Below are positions 33,545-42,625 of a DNA stretch of 64,000 nt, piece by piece (position 1 is the stretch's first letter; every line of letters begins with the position of its first letter). The notes under the pieces were generated by a model that did not search any database, was not told where the DNA came from, and saw only the letters and a list, made by a program, of their open reading frames with translations. Location: the NCBI GenBank assembly GCA_027026255.1, contig JALVOT010000003.1, positions 1 to 64,000 on the forward strand. The letters run 5' to 3'. Position numbers and translations under genes: made by a program. The stretch comes from Caldifarciminota bacterium (lineage in GTDB: Bacteria > Hydrothermota > Tepidihabitantia > SM23-42).

Positions 33545-35098
33545 TCAGCGCGCCGTCTCGACCACCCTCTTTTCCCGAATCACCGTCACCTTAATCTGAC
33601 CTGGATACTGGGTCTCCTTTTCTATACGCCTTGCCAGTTCTCGTGCCAGAGATTCAGCCGCTGCATCACTCACCTTTTCCGGCTGGACCATAACCCGAAT
33701 CTCCCTACCTGCCTGAATTGCAAATACCCTTTCCACCCCATCAAATGAAGATGCCACCTCTTCTAAGGTATTCAATCTCTTGATATATGCCTCAATCGTT
33801 TCACGCCTTGCCCCGGGTCGAGAGCCGGATATCGAATCGGCAATCTCCACAATCACCGCATAGGGTGAAATCGGTTTTACTTCTTCATGATGTGCAGCAA
33901 TGGCATTGATGATTATTTCGGTTTCACCAAACTTCTGGGCAATCTGTGCACCAACCAGGGCATGGGAACCTTCAAATGTGCCGTCAGCGACCTTGCCAAT
34001 GTCATGCAACAGGCCCGCCCGCTTTGCAATATTGGGGTCAAGACCAAGTTCCTGAGCTAAGGATGCTGAAAGATAAGAGACCTCGCGTGAATGTTGAAGC
34101 AGGTTCTGACCATAACTGGTGCGATATTTCATCCTGCCGATATATTTTGCAATATCTGAGTCAATACCGATAATCCCCAGTTCTAAAATCACCTCTTCCC
34201 CGGTATTTTTGATGATACTCTCAATATCAGCCTGGGCCGATTTAACCACCTCTTCAATCCGGGTAGGATGAATACGTCCGTCGGAAATCAACCGTTCCAT
34301 TGCAAGACGGGCGATTTCCCTTCTTAAAGGGTCAAAACAGGAAAGTGCAATCATCTCCGGGGTATCATCAATGATGACCTCAACCCCGGTCAAATTTTCA
34401 AAGGCACGGATATTTCTACCCTCCCTGCCGATAATCCTTCCCTTCATCTCATCCGAGGGAATCGGCACCACGGAAATTGTTGTCTCGGCAGTATGGCGGG
34501 CCGCACAGCGCTGGATAACCTGAAGCACAATTTCCCGTGCGGTCTCCTCGACCTTTAATCGTGCCTGCTCTTTTATCTGATTGAGCATCGCAGCCGCCTC
34601 ATGCCTTGCCTCGGCCTCAAGGTTCTTCATCAATGCCCGCTTTGCTTCATCCTTGGAAAGATTGGCAATCCTCTGAAGAATTTCATTCTGTTCCCTTATC
34701 ATCTGATCAAGCCGTTCAGATTTTGCGTGAACAATCCGCTCTTTATTCTGGATATTGTGCTGAAGGGTTAAAAGTTCTTTTTCCTTATCAACAATGAGAT
34801 GCTCGCGCCTCTCTAATACCATCTCCTTTTCCGCCAGTCTTTTTTCTGCCCGCTCAATCTCCTTCCGTCTCGCCGCAGTTTCCTTTTCAAACTTCAGCTT
34901 TTCCTGATACCATTGCTCCTTGGATGCAATCTCAGCCGAACGTCGGTAACTCTCTGCCTCCTTTTTTGCCTCTTCTATTATCTTCTCTGCCTCGGCTGAA
35001 GCATTGGATAATTTTGTCCTTCCGAATCGGAGATAAATATAAGTCGCAAAAGCAATTGCCCCGACAAGCACGGCAATGCTGATTATTATTATAATCAT
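33545..35098 (-). CDS. rny: Ribonuclease Y
   Basis: 517 residues from the ATG at 35098 (AAGGGG upstream). N-terminal membrane anchor (1-22), long coiled coil (about 25-190), KH RNA-binding domain (GRIIGREGRNIRAFENLTG) and HD domain (LLHDIGKV, then HHEE). This endoribonuclease starts mRNA decay at the membrane. The gene lies directly downstream of the 6S RNA gene on the same strand. Confidence 0.96.
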   Translation of the reverse strand: MIIIIISIAVLVGAIAFATYIYLRFGRTKLSNASAEAEKIIEEAKKEAESYRRSAEIASKEQWYQEKLKFEKETAARRKEIERAEKRLAEKEMVLERREHLIVDKEKELLTLQHNIQNKERIVHAKSERLDQMIREQNEILQRIANLSKDEAKRALMKNLEAEARHEAAAMLNQIKEQARLKVEETAREIVLQVIQRCAARHTAETTISVVPIPSDEMKGRIIGREGRNIRAFENLTGVEVIIDDTPEMIALSCFDPLRREIARLAMERLISDGRIHPTRIEEVVKSAQADIESIIKNTGEEVILELGIIGIDSDIAKYIGRMKYRTSYGQNLLQHSREVSYLSASLAQELGLDPNIAKRAGLLHDIGKVADGTFEGSHALVGAQIAQKFGETEIIINAIAAHHEEVKPISPYAVIVEIADSISGSRPGARRETIEAYIKRLNTLEEVASSFDGVERVFAIQAGREIRVMVQPEKVSDAAAESLARELARRIEKETQYPGQIKVTVIREKRVVETAR

Positions 35099-35124
35099 AT
35101 CCACCCCTTTTAAATTCACAAAAA

Positions 35125-35274
35125 TTCCCTGCGTGTGCCGTGTGGGAAAAAGTCTCTGAACCCAGGATTAAGGTGGGCGCCTGTCGACTACCGGTAGAAG
35201 CCGATAGCCGAACCTGGCTCCCTAAGCATGGGTGTTGGCTCAAGACTTAATACCCATCACGAGCACCGCAGAGA
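35125..35274 (-). ncRNA. ssrS: 6S RNA
   Basis: On the minus strand this about 150-base stretch forms the 6S layout. The closing stem pairs CTGCGGTGC near the 5' end with GCACACGCAG near the 3' end. Further stems flank a central bubble. The apical hairpin GGCTATCGG/CCGGTAGTC is near 35190. The position directly after zapA is the classical one in many bacteria. 6S RNA binds the housekeeping RNA polymerase and mimics an open promoter. A CATAAT about 7 bases upstream of the 5' end could be the -10. Ends are good to a few bases only. Confidence 0.85.
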
Positions 35275-35279
35275 ACAAA

Positions 35280-35564
35280 TTATGGCACCGTCTCATCAAT
35301 TTTCTGGACCAGATTTCTGATCCTCTCTTCCATCTCAGAAATTTTCTTATTAAGTTGAATCTCCCGCTGTTGATACTCCTCCACAAGGTTTAAACAGGCA
35401 AGCACCGCTATCTTGGTCATCGAAGGCAGCGGAAATTCCTTGTGGATCTCCCGCATCTTGGTATCAACAATTCGGGCGATATCTTTAATCTTTTCCGGAT
35501 TTAAATCTTCTGAAACGACACGATAATCGTTCCCAAAAATGGTAACAATTATCTCATTCTTCAA
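35280..35564 (-). CDS. zapA: Cell division protein ZapA
   Basis: 94 residues from a TTG start at 35564, chosen because AGGAG lies 7 bases upstream and the protein then begins MKNEIIVTIFG as usual for ZapA. Features: TIFGNDYRV, an IVDTKMREI helix, VLACLNLVEEYQ and a C-terminal coiled coil. ZapA cross-links FtsZ filaments at the division ring. It sits 10 bases after the ZapB-like gene and directly upstream of 6S RNA. Confidence 0.88.
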   Translation of the reverse strand: MKNEIIVTIFGNDYRVVSEDLNPEKIKDIARIVDTKMREIHKEFPLPSMTKIAVLACLNLVEEYQQREIQLNKKISEMEERIRNLVQKIDETVP

Positions 35565-35574
35565 TTTTCTTCTC

Positions 35575-35751
35575 CTATATAAATAGGTTATCGACCCTTT
35601 CAATCAGTCCGTCCACCCTTTTCTTCACCTCTTCCTGCCGATTCTTTAATCTTTCATTCTCCTGCCTGAAATCTTCAACCTTCTGCCTTAATTCATCAAT
35701 TAATGAAATTAACCGGTTGACCCTTTCTTCAAGTTTTGTTAATTCTTCCAA
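35575..35751 (-). CDS. Small ZapB-like coiled-coil protein
   Basis: 58 codons from TTG 35751 to TAG 35575, too short for many gene finders. AAGGAG inside the pheT 3' end lies 7 bases before the TTG. The product is one continuous coiled coil with heptads (EELTKLEERVNRL, ISLIDELRQKVEDF). Its stop is part of the zapA ribosome site. Size, coiled coil and zapA linkage point to a ZapB-type division protein; the assignment rests on context and composition. Confidence 0.7.
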   Translation of the reverse strand: MEELTKLEERVNRLISLIDELRQKVEDFRQENERLKNRQEEVKKRVDGLIERVDNLFI

Positions 35752-35754
35752 ACC

Positions 35755-38070
35755 TTACTCCTTTTTCCTCAAGACCGCCTTAAACCTTTTTGTTATTTCC
35801 CGGGCAATCTTGGTAACGAAGACATTAACTTCAGTATCCGTAAGGGTTCGATCCGATGCCCGGAACCAGAGTCGAAATCCCAGGTTCTTCTTTCCTGCAG
35901 GAATGTGTTTACCCTTATAATAGTCAAATAAATTGACCCGCTCCAAGATCGGACCACCGACCGTAGAAATCACCTCAATAATATCAGGCACCTCAACTGT
36001 ATCATCAACCAGAAAACTTAAATCCCGAATACCTGGTGGATACTTTGGAGTCGGAATATAAAATGTTTCAGGCACAAATGACCAGAGGTTTTCAATGGCA
36101 ATTTCAAAATAGAAGAACGGCTCCTTACAGAGGTCCTTTTCAATCGCCCCGAGACAACCTAAGGATTTACCTGAAACAACAATATCCACCACCGGGTTGA
36201 GTCCGAATTTTTCAATAATCTGAAACTTCACCCCGGGAACATGGAAATACTCAAATATCGCCTCACATACCCCCTTGGCATCATAATAATCAAACCGTTG
36301 GTTTACCTGATTCCAGAAATAGGGATATTTAGGTCCCCCCATAATCACACCAAGCCTGGTTTCCTGATATGGAGAATCCGGGAAAAACACATTTCCAATT
36401 TCAAATAATTTAAGGCCATTATTACCTTTGGCAAGATTAAAATTGACACAATCAATCATCCCGAAAAACAGCGTTGGTCTAAGCACATCAAATCGTTCAT
36501 TTAAGGGATTTTTGATACGCACAAAATTTTTATAACCGGCTTCCTCAAGGCGCCGGCTTGAAATCAGAGAAAGGTTATAGGTCTCGCTAAAACCCTGGCC
36601 AAGTAAAAAGTTTTTCAGCTTCTCCTCATATTCAACAACCGGATTCCTCTCCACCTGGGCTGACCAGCGTCGGGGTGGAGTCTCAGGAATCCTCATATAT
36701 CCATAGACCCGGGCAACCTCTTCATAAATATCCTCTTCAATCTTAAGGTCATTACGATAACCCGGGATCTCGGCGATAAATCTGTGTTTATCAGCCTTCA
36801 CCCCAATATTGAGTCGGCTCAAAAATGATCTGACCTCGTTCTTCTTGAGTTTAAGACTGAGAATCTCATTCATCCTCTCCAGAGAGAAACTGATTGTCCG
36901 TTTCTTCGCCCTCTTACCCGCACCGATAAACTGAACCTCCTTTGCCCCGGCATATTTCTTGAACAGGGCAGCACAAAGTTTTGATGCACCATCAACCATT
37001 GATAGGTCTACCCCACGCTCAAATCTCATCGATGCCTCGGTAATAAGATTGAGTCGTCTTGATGTCTTACCAATCAACCGGGGGTCAAAATATGCACTCT
37101 CCAATAATACCTTCTTTGTCGAAGCAGAAATCTGAGAACACCGAGCACCGATTATTCCAGCTAAGGCGATCACACCCTCTTTATCCGTAATCACAAGGTC
37201 TTCTTCTTTTAATTCCAGCCTCGAACCTTCAAGAGTCATAAAGCATTCACCATCCCGGGCACGACGAATCCAGATTCCGGTATTAATAAGTTCAAGGTCA
37301 AAAGGATGAAGCGGCTGTCCGGTCAACAACATTACATAATTGGTGATATCAACAACATTATTTATCGACTTCATCCCCAAACAGTTAATCCGCCATTTAA
37401 GCCAGAACGGCGACGGTTTAACCTTCACATTATCAAAAACCCTTGCGGTATATCTGGGACAACCTTGAATATCCTTTATCTGAATTCGGTATGTCCCGGT
37501 CCTGTTCATCTGATTATGATCAGCATAAACCTTCGGTTTCATCTTCAGACCAACTGCCAACTCCCGGGCAATACCCTGAACCGAAAGCCAGTCGCCCCGA
37601 TTTGGAAAAGCACTGAAATCGACAACTATATCATCAAACAGTTCCGAAAATAAAATTCCTGGTGTTCCCTTTTCTAAAACGATTACTCCGGTTGACTTCT
37701 CCTCCAATCCCAGCTCCTGTTCACTGATTAAGATACCATAGGATTTGGTCCCGGAAAAATCCCGTTCCTTAATTATTTCGCCATTAAATTTTTCGCCGGC
37801 AAGACCAACCAAAACCAGATCACCCTTTTTGACATTTTTTGCTGCAGTAACAATCTGAATTTTTTTATCGGTATACACCTCAAGCACACTGAGGTCCTTC
37901 AGGGTCTTATGCGGAACCATATCGGTAATCTGACCAACCACAATGTGCTCCGGCGCCTTATGCACAACATCTTCAACCTCCAGGCCCAAACTCAAGGCGA
38001 CCTCTTTCAGGGTCTCGAGATTCAATCGATTCCGAAATATCTCTTCCAGCCATTTAATTGAAATCAACAT
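35755..38070 (-). CDS. pheT: Phenylalanyl-tRNA synthetase beta chain
   Basis: 771 residues. N-terminal tRNA-binding (EMAP-like) domain (about 40-150), B3/B4 editing domain, B5 domain, catalytic-like core, and C-terminal anticodon-binding FDX-ACB domain (PKYPPGIRDLSFLVDD near 675; KNLGFRLWFRASDRTLTDTEVN near the end). It forms the alpha2-beta2 enzyme with PheS and hydrolyses mischarged Tyr-tRNA. One base separates it from pheS. Confidence 0.97.
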   Translation of the reverse strand: MLISIKWLEEIFRNRLNLETLKEVALSLGLEVEDVVHKAPEHIVVGQITDMVPHKTLKDLSVLEVYTDKKIQIVTAAKNVKKGDLVLVGLAGEKFNGEIIKERDFSGTKSYGILISEQELGLEEKSTGVIVLEKGTPGILFSELFDDIVVDFSAFPNRGDWLSVQGIARELAVGLKMKPKVYADHNQMNRTGTYRIQIKDIQGCPRYTARVFDNVKVKPSPFWLKWRINCLGMKSINNVVDITNYVMLLTGQPLHPFDLELINTGIWIRRARDGECFMTLEGSRLELKEEDLVITDKEGVIALAGIIGARCSQISASTKKVLLESAYFDPRLIGKTSRRLNLITEASMRFERGVDLSMVDGASKLCAALFKKYAGAKEVQFIGAGKRAKKRTISFSLERMNEILSLKLKKNEVRSFLSRLNIGVKADKHRFIAEIPGYRNDLKIEEDIYEEVARVYGYMRIPETPPRRWSAQVERNPVVEYEEKLKNFLLGQGFSETYNLSLISSRRLEEAGYKNFVRIKNPLNERFDVLRPTLFFGMIDCVNFNLAKGNNGLKLFEIGNVFFPDSPYQETRLGVIMGGPKYPYFWNQVNQRFDYYDAKGVCEAIFEYFHVPGVKFQIIEKFGLNPVVDIVVSGKSLGCLGAIEKDLCKEPFFYFEIAIENLWSFVPETFYIPTPKYPPGIRDLSFLVDDTVEVPDIIEVISTVGGPILERVNLFDYYKGKHIPAGKKNLGFRLWFRASDRTLTDTEVNVFVTKIAREITKRFKAVLRKKE

Positions 38071-38071
38071 C

Positions 38072-39073
38072 TTAAAATTGCTCCAGAAATCTTAAATCAT
38101 TATTATAAAAAATCCTGATATCATCAATCACATATTTAATCATCGCCACCCGTTCTACACCCATACCAAGCGCATAGCCGGAATATTTACGGGGTGAAAT
38201 CTTTACATTCTTCAACACCTGGGGATGAACCATACCACATCCCAGCATCTCTAACCAGCCGGTATTTCCACAAACCGTGCATCCATCACCGCCACAAACC
38301 GGACAGCTTACTGCCAGTTCACCGGAAGGTTCGGTAAAAGGAAAATATGACGGCCTCAATTCGTATCTTGTTTTAGGACCGAACATATAGCACACAAACT
38401 CCTTTAAGAGCCATTTCAACTCACCGAATGAAACCCCCTCATCAACATAAAGGGCCTCGACCTGATGAAATACAGGAGAATGGCTGGCATCAAAAGGGTC
38501 ATAACGATAACACCGACCGGGACAGATGATTTTAATCGGAGGCTTCTGTTTTTCCATTACTCTAATCTGAATCGGTGAAGTATGGCTGCGCAGCATCAAA
38601 TCCTTTCTGATATAGAGACTGGAAAACATATCCCGGGCCGGATGGTGCTTTGGGATATTTAATGCCTCAAAATTGTACCAATCAAATTCAATCTCTGGTC
38701 CGGTCTTAAGGGCAAATCCATAATCCTTAAAAAATGCCACGATTTCTTTAAACACCCGTGATAACGGATGTTGATGTCCGACATAAACGGTGCGCCCGGG
38801 CAAAAGGGGTTCATAATCGGCTTTGGGTTTAGACTGCAGTTCAGTGCGAAGTTTTTCAACCCGATTGGTGATCAGCTGCTTAAGCTTATTAATCTCATTA
38901 CCCATAATGCGTTTCTCATCAATACCCAGTTTACTTAATTCCTTAAAAAGTCGATTGATTTCGCCCTTGCGGCCTAAATACCTGACCCTTATCTTCTCCA
39001 AGGTATCAGAGTCCTTTACCTTCTGTAAAATCTTTTCAAATTCCTGCTTCAGCTCTTCAATCTGCCTTTGCAT
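38072..39073 (-). CDS. pheS: Phenylalanyl-tRNA synthetase alpha chain
   Basis: 333 residues: N-terminal coiled coil (1-85), then the class II core. Seen are HPLSRV near 103, the HPARDMFSSLYI motif 2 region near 142, PIQIRVME, HQVEALYVDEG, and GMGVERVAMIKY (motif 3) near the end. Catalyses Phe-AMP formation and tRNA-Phe charging. It overlaps rplT by 17 bases. Confidence 0.97.
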   Translation of the reverse strand: MQRQIEELKQEFEKILQKVKDSDTLEKIRVRYLGRKGEINRLFKELSKLGIDEKRIMGNEINKLKQLITNRVEKLRTELQSKPKADYEPLLPGRTVYVGHQHPLSRVFKEIVAFFKDYGFALKTGPEIEFDWYNFEALNIPKHHPARDMFSSLYIRKDLMLRSHTSPIQIRVMEKQKPPIKIICPGRCYRYDPFDASHSPVFHQVEALYVDEGVSFGELKWLLKEFVCYMFGPKTRYELRPSYFPFTEPSGELAVSCPVCGGDGCTVCGNTGWLEMLGCGMVHPQVLKNVKISPRKYSGYALGMGVERVAMIKYVIDDIRIFYNNDLRFLEQF

Positions 39074-39431
39074 TCACACCTTTCTCCTGTTTATGCAATT
39101 GGATCAGGGTATCAAAGACCTCGGGTTTTTCATAAGCAAGAAATGCCAGGCTCTTCCGATTCAAGCCGATATTATTCCTGCGCAGGGTCGCCATAAATTC
39201 AGAATATTTAAGGCCCTGTGCCCTTAATGCAGCATTAATCCTGGTTATCCATAACGCCCTGAATACCCTTTTCTTACGCCTTCTTTCCCGATAGGCAGAT
39301 GTCAATGCCTTCACAACCGCAATCCGTGCGGTTTTGTAAAGACGGTGTTTTGCTCCCCAATAACCCTTTGCCGACTTCAGCCACTTTTTCCGCCGCTTAC
39401 GGGTGTAGGGTACATTCCTGGTTCTGGGCAT
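39057..39431 (-). CDS. rplT: Large ribosomal subunit protein bL20
   Basis: 124 residues, slightly long at the C-terminus. Typical start with RKRRKKWLKSAKGYWG, then ALRAQGLKYSEFMATL. Early assembly protein of the 50S subunit and, in the classical operon, translational repressor of rpmI-rplT. AAAGGAG precedes the start, and an internal promoter lies in the 60-base gap after rpmI. Confidence 0.97.
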   Translation of the reverse strand: MPRTRNVPYTRKRRKKWLKSAKGYWGAKHRLYKTARIAVVKALTSAYRERRRKKRVFRALWITRINAALRAQGLKYSEFMATLRRNNIGLNRKSLAFLAYEKPEVFDTLIQLHKQEKGVNAKAD

Positions 39432-39455
39432 AATAAAAACTCCTTTCTTAATTTA

Positions 39456-39484
39456 ATTATAAGCGATTTTACCTGAAATGTCAA
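39456..39484 (-). promoter_or_regulatory. Internal promoter before rplT
   Basis: Minus strand: TTGACA (39484-39479), 17-bp spacer, TATAAT (39461-39456), 24-base leader with AAAGGAG. It could uncouple rplT-pheST from thrS-infC. Confidence 0.6.
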
Positions 39485-39491
39485 TAAATAT

Positions 39492-39680
39492 TTATATTAA
39501 CCGCTTGATTCGTTTCCTGTCAGCACTGGACATACTGGTCGTCTGTCTGAGTTTCCGCTTGCGCTTACGCGATTTTCCGGTCAAAAGATGACTCTTACCC
39601 GCCTTTTTTCGGGCAATCAAACCGCTCTTCCTTACTTTAATTCTTTTTAAAAGTCCTCGCTTTGACTTCTGCTTTGCCAT
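39492..39680 (-). CDS. rpmI: Large ribosomal subunit protein bL35
   Basis: 62 residues, very basic. KSKRGLLKRIKVRKSGLI is followed by GKSHLLTGKSRKRKRKLR, the family signature. Located between infC (7 bases) and rplT as in the classical thrS-infC-rpmI-rplT order. Confidence 0.95.
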   Translation of the reverse strand: MAKQKSKRGLLKRIKVRKSGLIARKKAGKSHLLTGKSRKRKRKLRQTTSMSSADRKRIKRLI

Positions 39681-39687
39681 TCAAACC

Positions 39688-40203
39688 TCACTTTTTCTTT
39701 ACCGGAAGAAAGGTTGCATTAATCAGATTATTTTCCTGTTTGGGATCAGATTCAAGTTTTCCCAGACCTTCAAGGTCTGATGCGATACGCTGAATCAGTT
39801 TAATCCCCAAATGGGAATGTAAAACCTCCCTTCCTCTAAGCCTCAGGGTAACCTTAACCCGATCACCATCCTGAAGAAACTCTTTAATCTTATTAAGTTT
39901 TACCTGATAATCATGTTCGCTGATCTTCAACGACAATCTCATACCGCGCGCTGAAGTGCGGTGTTGATGCTTCCTCGATTGTCTCTCCTGCCTCTTCTTT
40001 TCATAAAGATATCGACCAAAATCCATCATCTTACATACCGGAGGTCGGGCTTTGGGTGCAACCTCAACCAGATCCAGACCCCTTTGTCGGGCCATTGTCA
40101 TCGCCTGTCGAATATTAAATTCCCCCAAAACCGTCCCCTTTTCATCCACCAATTTCACATATTGCGATCTTATTTCCCGATTAACCTTGGGTAATTGTTT
40201 AAT
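39688..40203 (-). CDS. infC: Translation initiation factor IF-3, with ATT start
   Basis: 171 residues from an ATT codon at 40203, placed 5 bases after a strong AGGAGG. This gives the normal IF3 N-terminus (PKVNREIRSQYVKLVDEKG). A longer frame upstream exists but has no ribosome site. The N domain includes GLDLVEVAPKARPPVCKMMDFGRYLYE, the linker is basic, and the C domain includes ISEHDYQVKLNKIKEFLQDGDRVKV. IF3 proofreads the start codon and dissociates ribosomes. A rare ATT start allows it to repress its own translation, as known for E. coli infC. The ATT overlaps the thrS stop. Confidence 0.93.
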   Translation of the reverse strand: MKQLPKVNREIRSQYVKLVDEKGTVLGEFNIRQAMTMARQRGLDLVEVAPKARPPVCKMMDFGRYLYEKKRQERQSRKHQHRTSARGMRLSLKISEHDYQVKLNKIKEFLQDGDRVKVTLRLRGREVLHSHLGIKLIQRIASDLEGLGKLESDPKQENNLINATFLPVKKK

Positions 40204-42091
40204 CTTCACCTCCTTTTTCAGCATCAATTAAACTAAAAAATTCCTTCAACTTCATCTCGCCCATATCACCCCGGCCCCGCTTGCGCACAGAAATCGTTTT
40301 ATGCTGCACCTCCCTCGGTCCCAGCACAAGGATATAAGGAATCTTATTCACTTCGGCTTCACGAATCCGATAATTTATCTTATCCGACCGGGCATCCAAT
40401 TTCACCCTCCACTTATGCCTCTGACACCGTTTATAAACCTGTTCTGCATACCGGTTCTGTTTACTGGTGATCGGCATCACTGCAATCTGCACCGGTGCCA
40501 GCCACAATGGAAATGCACCTGCATAATGTTCAATAAGACAACCCATAAACCTTTCAATAGAACCATAGATTGCCCGATGGATAACCGTAACCAGCTTTGC
40601 CTTTCCATCGTTATCAATATATTCAATCTGAAACCTGGCTGGAAGATTGAAATCGAACTGGACAGTGGTTGTCTGCCATTCACGGCCGATCGCATCAAGC
40701 AGTTTTATATCGATCTTGGGCCCATAAAATACCGCCTCACCCTCTTTTCTCTGATAATCCAATCCTACCCTTTTAAGGGCATTAATCAATCCCTGTTCCG
40801 CCCTTTCCCATTCCTCGTCACTACCAAGGTACTTTTCTCTATTTGCCGGGTCGCGCACTGACAGGTCAACACGAAACTTCTCAAAACCAAATCGCCTAAG
40901 TATCTTTTTTGCCAGTTCCAATACCCGGCATAATTCATCTTCAATCTGGTCGGGTCGGCAAAAGATATGGGCGTCATCAATTGTAATTCCCCTCACCCTT
41001 AAAAGGCCATGCAGGGTTCCGGATAATTCATTCCGATAAACCGTTCCCAGTTCGGCAAAACAGAGGGGAAGTTCTTTATAACTTCTCAATTTTGATTTAT
41101 AAAGGAGTATATGGCCCGGACAGTTCATCGGCTTGAGGATATACTCCTCCTTCTCAACATTCAGGGTAAACATATTTTCTTTATAGTAATCATAATGGCC
41201 TGATATATGCCAGAGTTCACTCCGGGCGATATGGGGTGTGGAAACAACCAGGTATCCCGCCTTTATATGTTCATCTATCCAGTACTCTTCAATCAGCCGT
41301 TTAATAATACTTCCCCTGGGCTGCCAGTAAATCAAACCCGGGCCCGCGGGCTCAAAGATTGAAAAGAGTTCCAGTTCCTGGCCCAATTTCCGATGGTCGC
41401 GCAACTTTGCCTGTTCCAGACGCTTAAGATAGATTTTGAGTTCTTTATTCGTAGGAAATGAAATGCCATAAATCCTGGAGAGCATCGGTCTATCAACATC
41501 ACCCTTCCAGTATGCCCCGGCCACACTCAAAAGTTTAAATGCCTTTATCATACCGGTTCTGGGAATATGGGGACCGCGACAGAGGTCGACAAATTCACCA
41601 TTCTTATACAGACTGACCTCTTCACCCTCAATATCCCCTATTAATTCTACTTTATAGGGTTCATCAAGCCGATTAAAAAACTCGCTCACCGCCTCCTTCT
41701 TCATAGTTATCCGTTCAAATGGAATATCCTTATCAATAATCTCTTTCATACGTGCCTCAATCCTGGGAAGGTCCTCGGTTGAGAACTTCCAGTCAAAATC
41801 ATAATAAAACCCCTGATCAATTGCCGGGCCGATTGCCAGTTTCGCCTCAGGAAACAGTGATTTAACCGCCATCGCCATAATATGAGCGGTTGAATGCCAG
41901 AAAATCTTCTTGCCAGGTTCTGAAGAAAAATCCACCGCCTCCACCTTACAGCTTCTTTCAATCTTAGTGGAAAGATCAACCAATACACCATCTACTAAGG
42001 CGGCGAAAACATTACGATTTTCAAAAAACGAACTCAGACTGGTCCCCTTTTTGACCTTCAATTCCTTATTGCCTAATTTAACCCTAACCAT
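40199..42091 (-). CDS. thrS: Threonyl-tRNA synthetase
   Basis: 630 residues from the ATG at 42091, 7 bases after a -10 box; an earlier GTG would fall inside the expected untranscribed region. N-terminal TGS domain (1-60), editing domain (HSTAHIMAMA near 70, YWKGD near 195) and class II catalytic core (ELGTVYRNELSGTLHGLLRVRG). The anticodon-binding domain follows (PVQIAVMPITSKQNRYAEQVY). First gene of the long minus-strand operon. The nearly absent leader leaves no room for a T-box or operator-type leader. Confidence 0.97.
   Translation of the reverse strand: MVRVKLGNKELKVKKGTSLSSFFENRNVFAALVDGVLVDLSTKIERSCKVEAVDFSSEPGKKIFWHSTAHIMAMAVKSLFPEAKLAIGPAIDQGFYYDFDWKFSTEDLPRIEARMKEIIDKDIPFERITMKKEAVSEFFNRLDEPYKVELIGDIEGEEVSLYKNGEFVDLCRGPHIPRTGMIKAFKLLSVAGAYWKGDVDRPMLSRIYGISFPTNKELKIYLKRLEQAKLRDHRKLGQELELFSIFEPAGPGLIYWQPRGSIIKRLIEEYWIDEHIKAGYLVVSTPHIARSELWHISGHYDYYKENMFTLNVEKEEYILKPMNCPGHILLYKSKLRSYKELPLCFAELGTVYRNELSGTLHGLLRVRGITIDDAHIFCRPDQIEDELCRVLELAKKILRRFGFEKFRVDLSVRDPANREKYLGSDEEWERAEQGLINALKRVGLDYQRKEGEAVFYGPKIDIKLLDAIGREWQTTTVQFDFNLPARFQIEYIDNDGKAKLVTVIHRAIYGSIERFMGCLIEHYAGAFPLWLAPVQIAVMPITSKQNRYAEQVYKRCQRHKWRVKLDARSDKINYRIREAEVNKIPYILVLGPREVQHKTISVRKRGRGDMGEMKLKEFFSLIDAEKGGED
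40201..40214 (-). promoter_or_regulatory. infC ribosome site and ATT start codon
   Basis: AGGAGG at 40214-40209, 5 bases, then ATT at 40203-40201. The last two bases of the codon are part of the thrS GAT-TAA end. No ATG or GTG lies at a useful distance from the Shine-Dalgarno. Confidence 0.8.
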
Positions 42092-42098
42092 ACGCACA

Positions 42099-42126
42099 AT
42101 TATAGATTAATTTTTCAATTTGTCAA
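42099..42126 (-). promoter_or_regulatory. Leaderless-type promoter of thrS
   Basis: Minus strand: TTGACA (42126-42121), 16-bp spacer, TATAAT (42104-42099), 7 bases to the ATG at 42091. Confidence 0.7.
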
Positions 42127-42190
42127 TAGAAGTTGAACATAAAACAGCTGATATTCTTCACCCTTCGCAGCAATTAAAAATGATTCCACC

Positions 42191-42218
42191 TTGACTTTAT
42201 AATCTAATTTAATATAAT
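42191..42218 (+). promoter_or_regulatory. Leaderless-type promoter of the EamA-like gene
   Basis: TTGACT (42191-42196), 16-bp spacer, TATAAT (42213-42218), 5 bases to the ATG at 42224. Confidence 0.7.
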
Positions 42219-42223
42219 AGCAT

Positions 42224-42625
42224 ATGGCTTACATAAAATATGCGATTTTTGCCCTGCTTGGCTGGGGGTTATGGGCGATCGGCAGTAAACTACTCACCCG
42301 ACATCTAAATACGGTCAGCACCAGTTTCTGGATTTCATTCTGGACCCTTGTCGGTCTTACAACCATTATATCCTTCAGAAAGGGTCTAATCATTAACCGT
42401 TATGCCATCTTTGCAATACCGGTAGCAATTGTTTCTCTTATCGCCATCCTCTCTTTTTATAAGGCGTTAAAGCTTGGCCCAGCCAGTATTGTAGTTCCTT
42501 TTACCAATATGTATGTTATCCTGCCTGTATTCTTTGGTTTCTTCATACTTAAAGAACCGATTACATTAACCAGGATATCAGGAATCATATTTGCAATACT
42601 CGCCGCAATCCTGCTCTCTTTATGA
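42224..42625 (+). CDS. Half-size EamA-type (DMT) membrane protein
   Basis: 133 residues, four or five hydrophobic helices, with WGLWAIGSKLL at the N-terminus and GPASIVVPFTNMYVILPVFFGFFILKEP near 85-112, the usual EamA ending. Full-size relatives have two such repeats, so this half should dimerise, as SMR proteins do. Substrate unknown. Overlaps the next gene by 4 bases (ATGA). Confidence 0.85.
   Translation: MAYIKYAIFALLGWGLWAIGSKLLTRHLNTVSTSFWISFWTLVGLTTIISFRKGLIINRYAIFAIPVAIVSLIAILSFYKALKLGPASIVVPFTNMYVILPVFFGFFILKEPITLTRISGIIFAILAAILLSL

Noticed and set aside
42092-42126. T-box or thrS operator leader
   Set aside because: The promoter leaves about 7 bases before the start codon, too few for any riboregulator.
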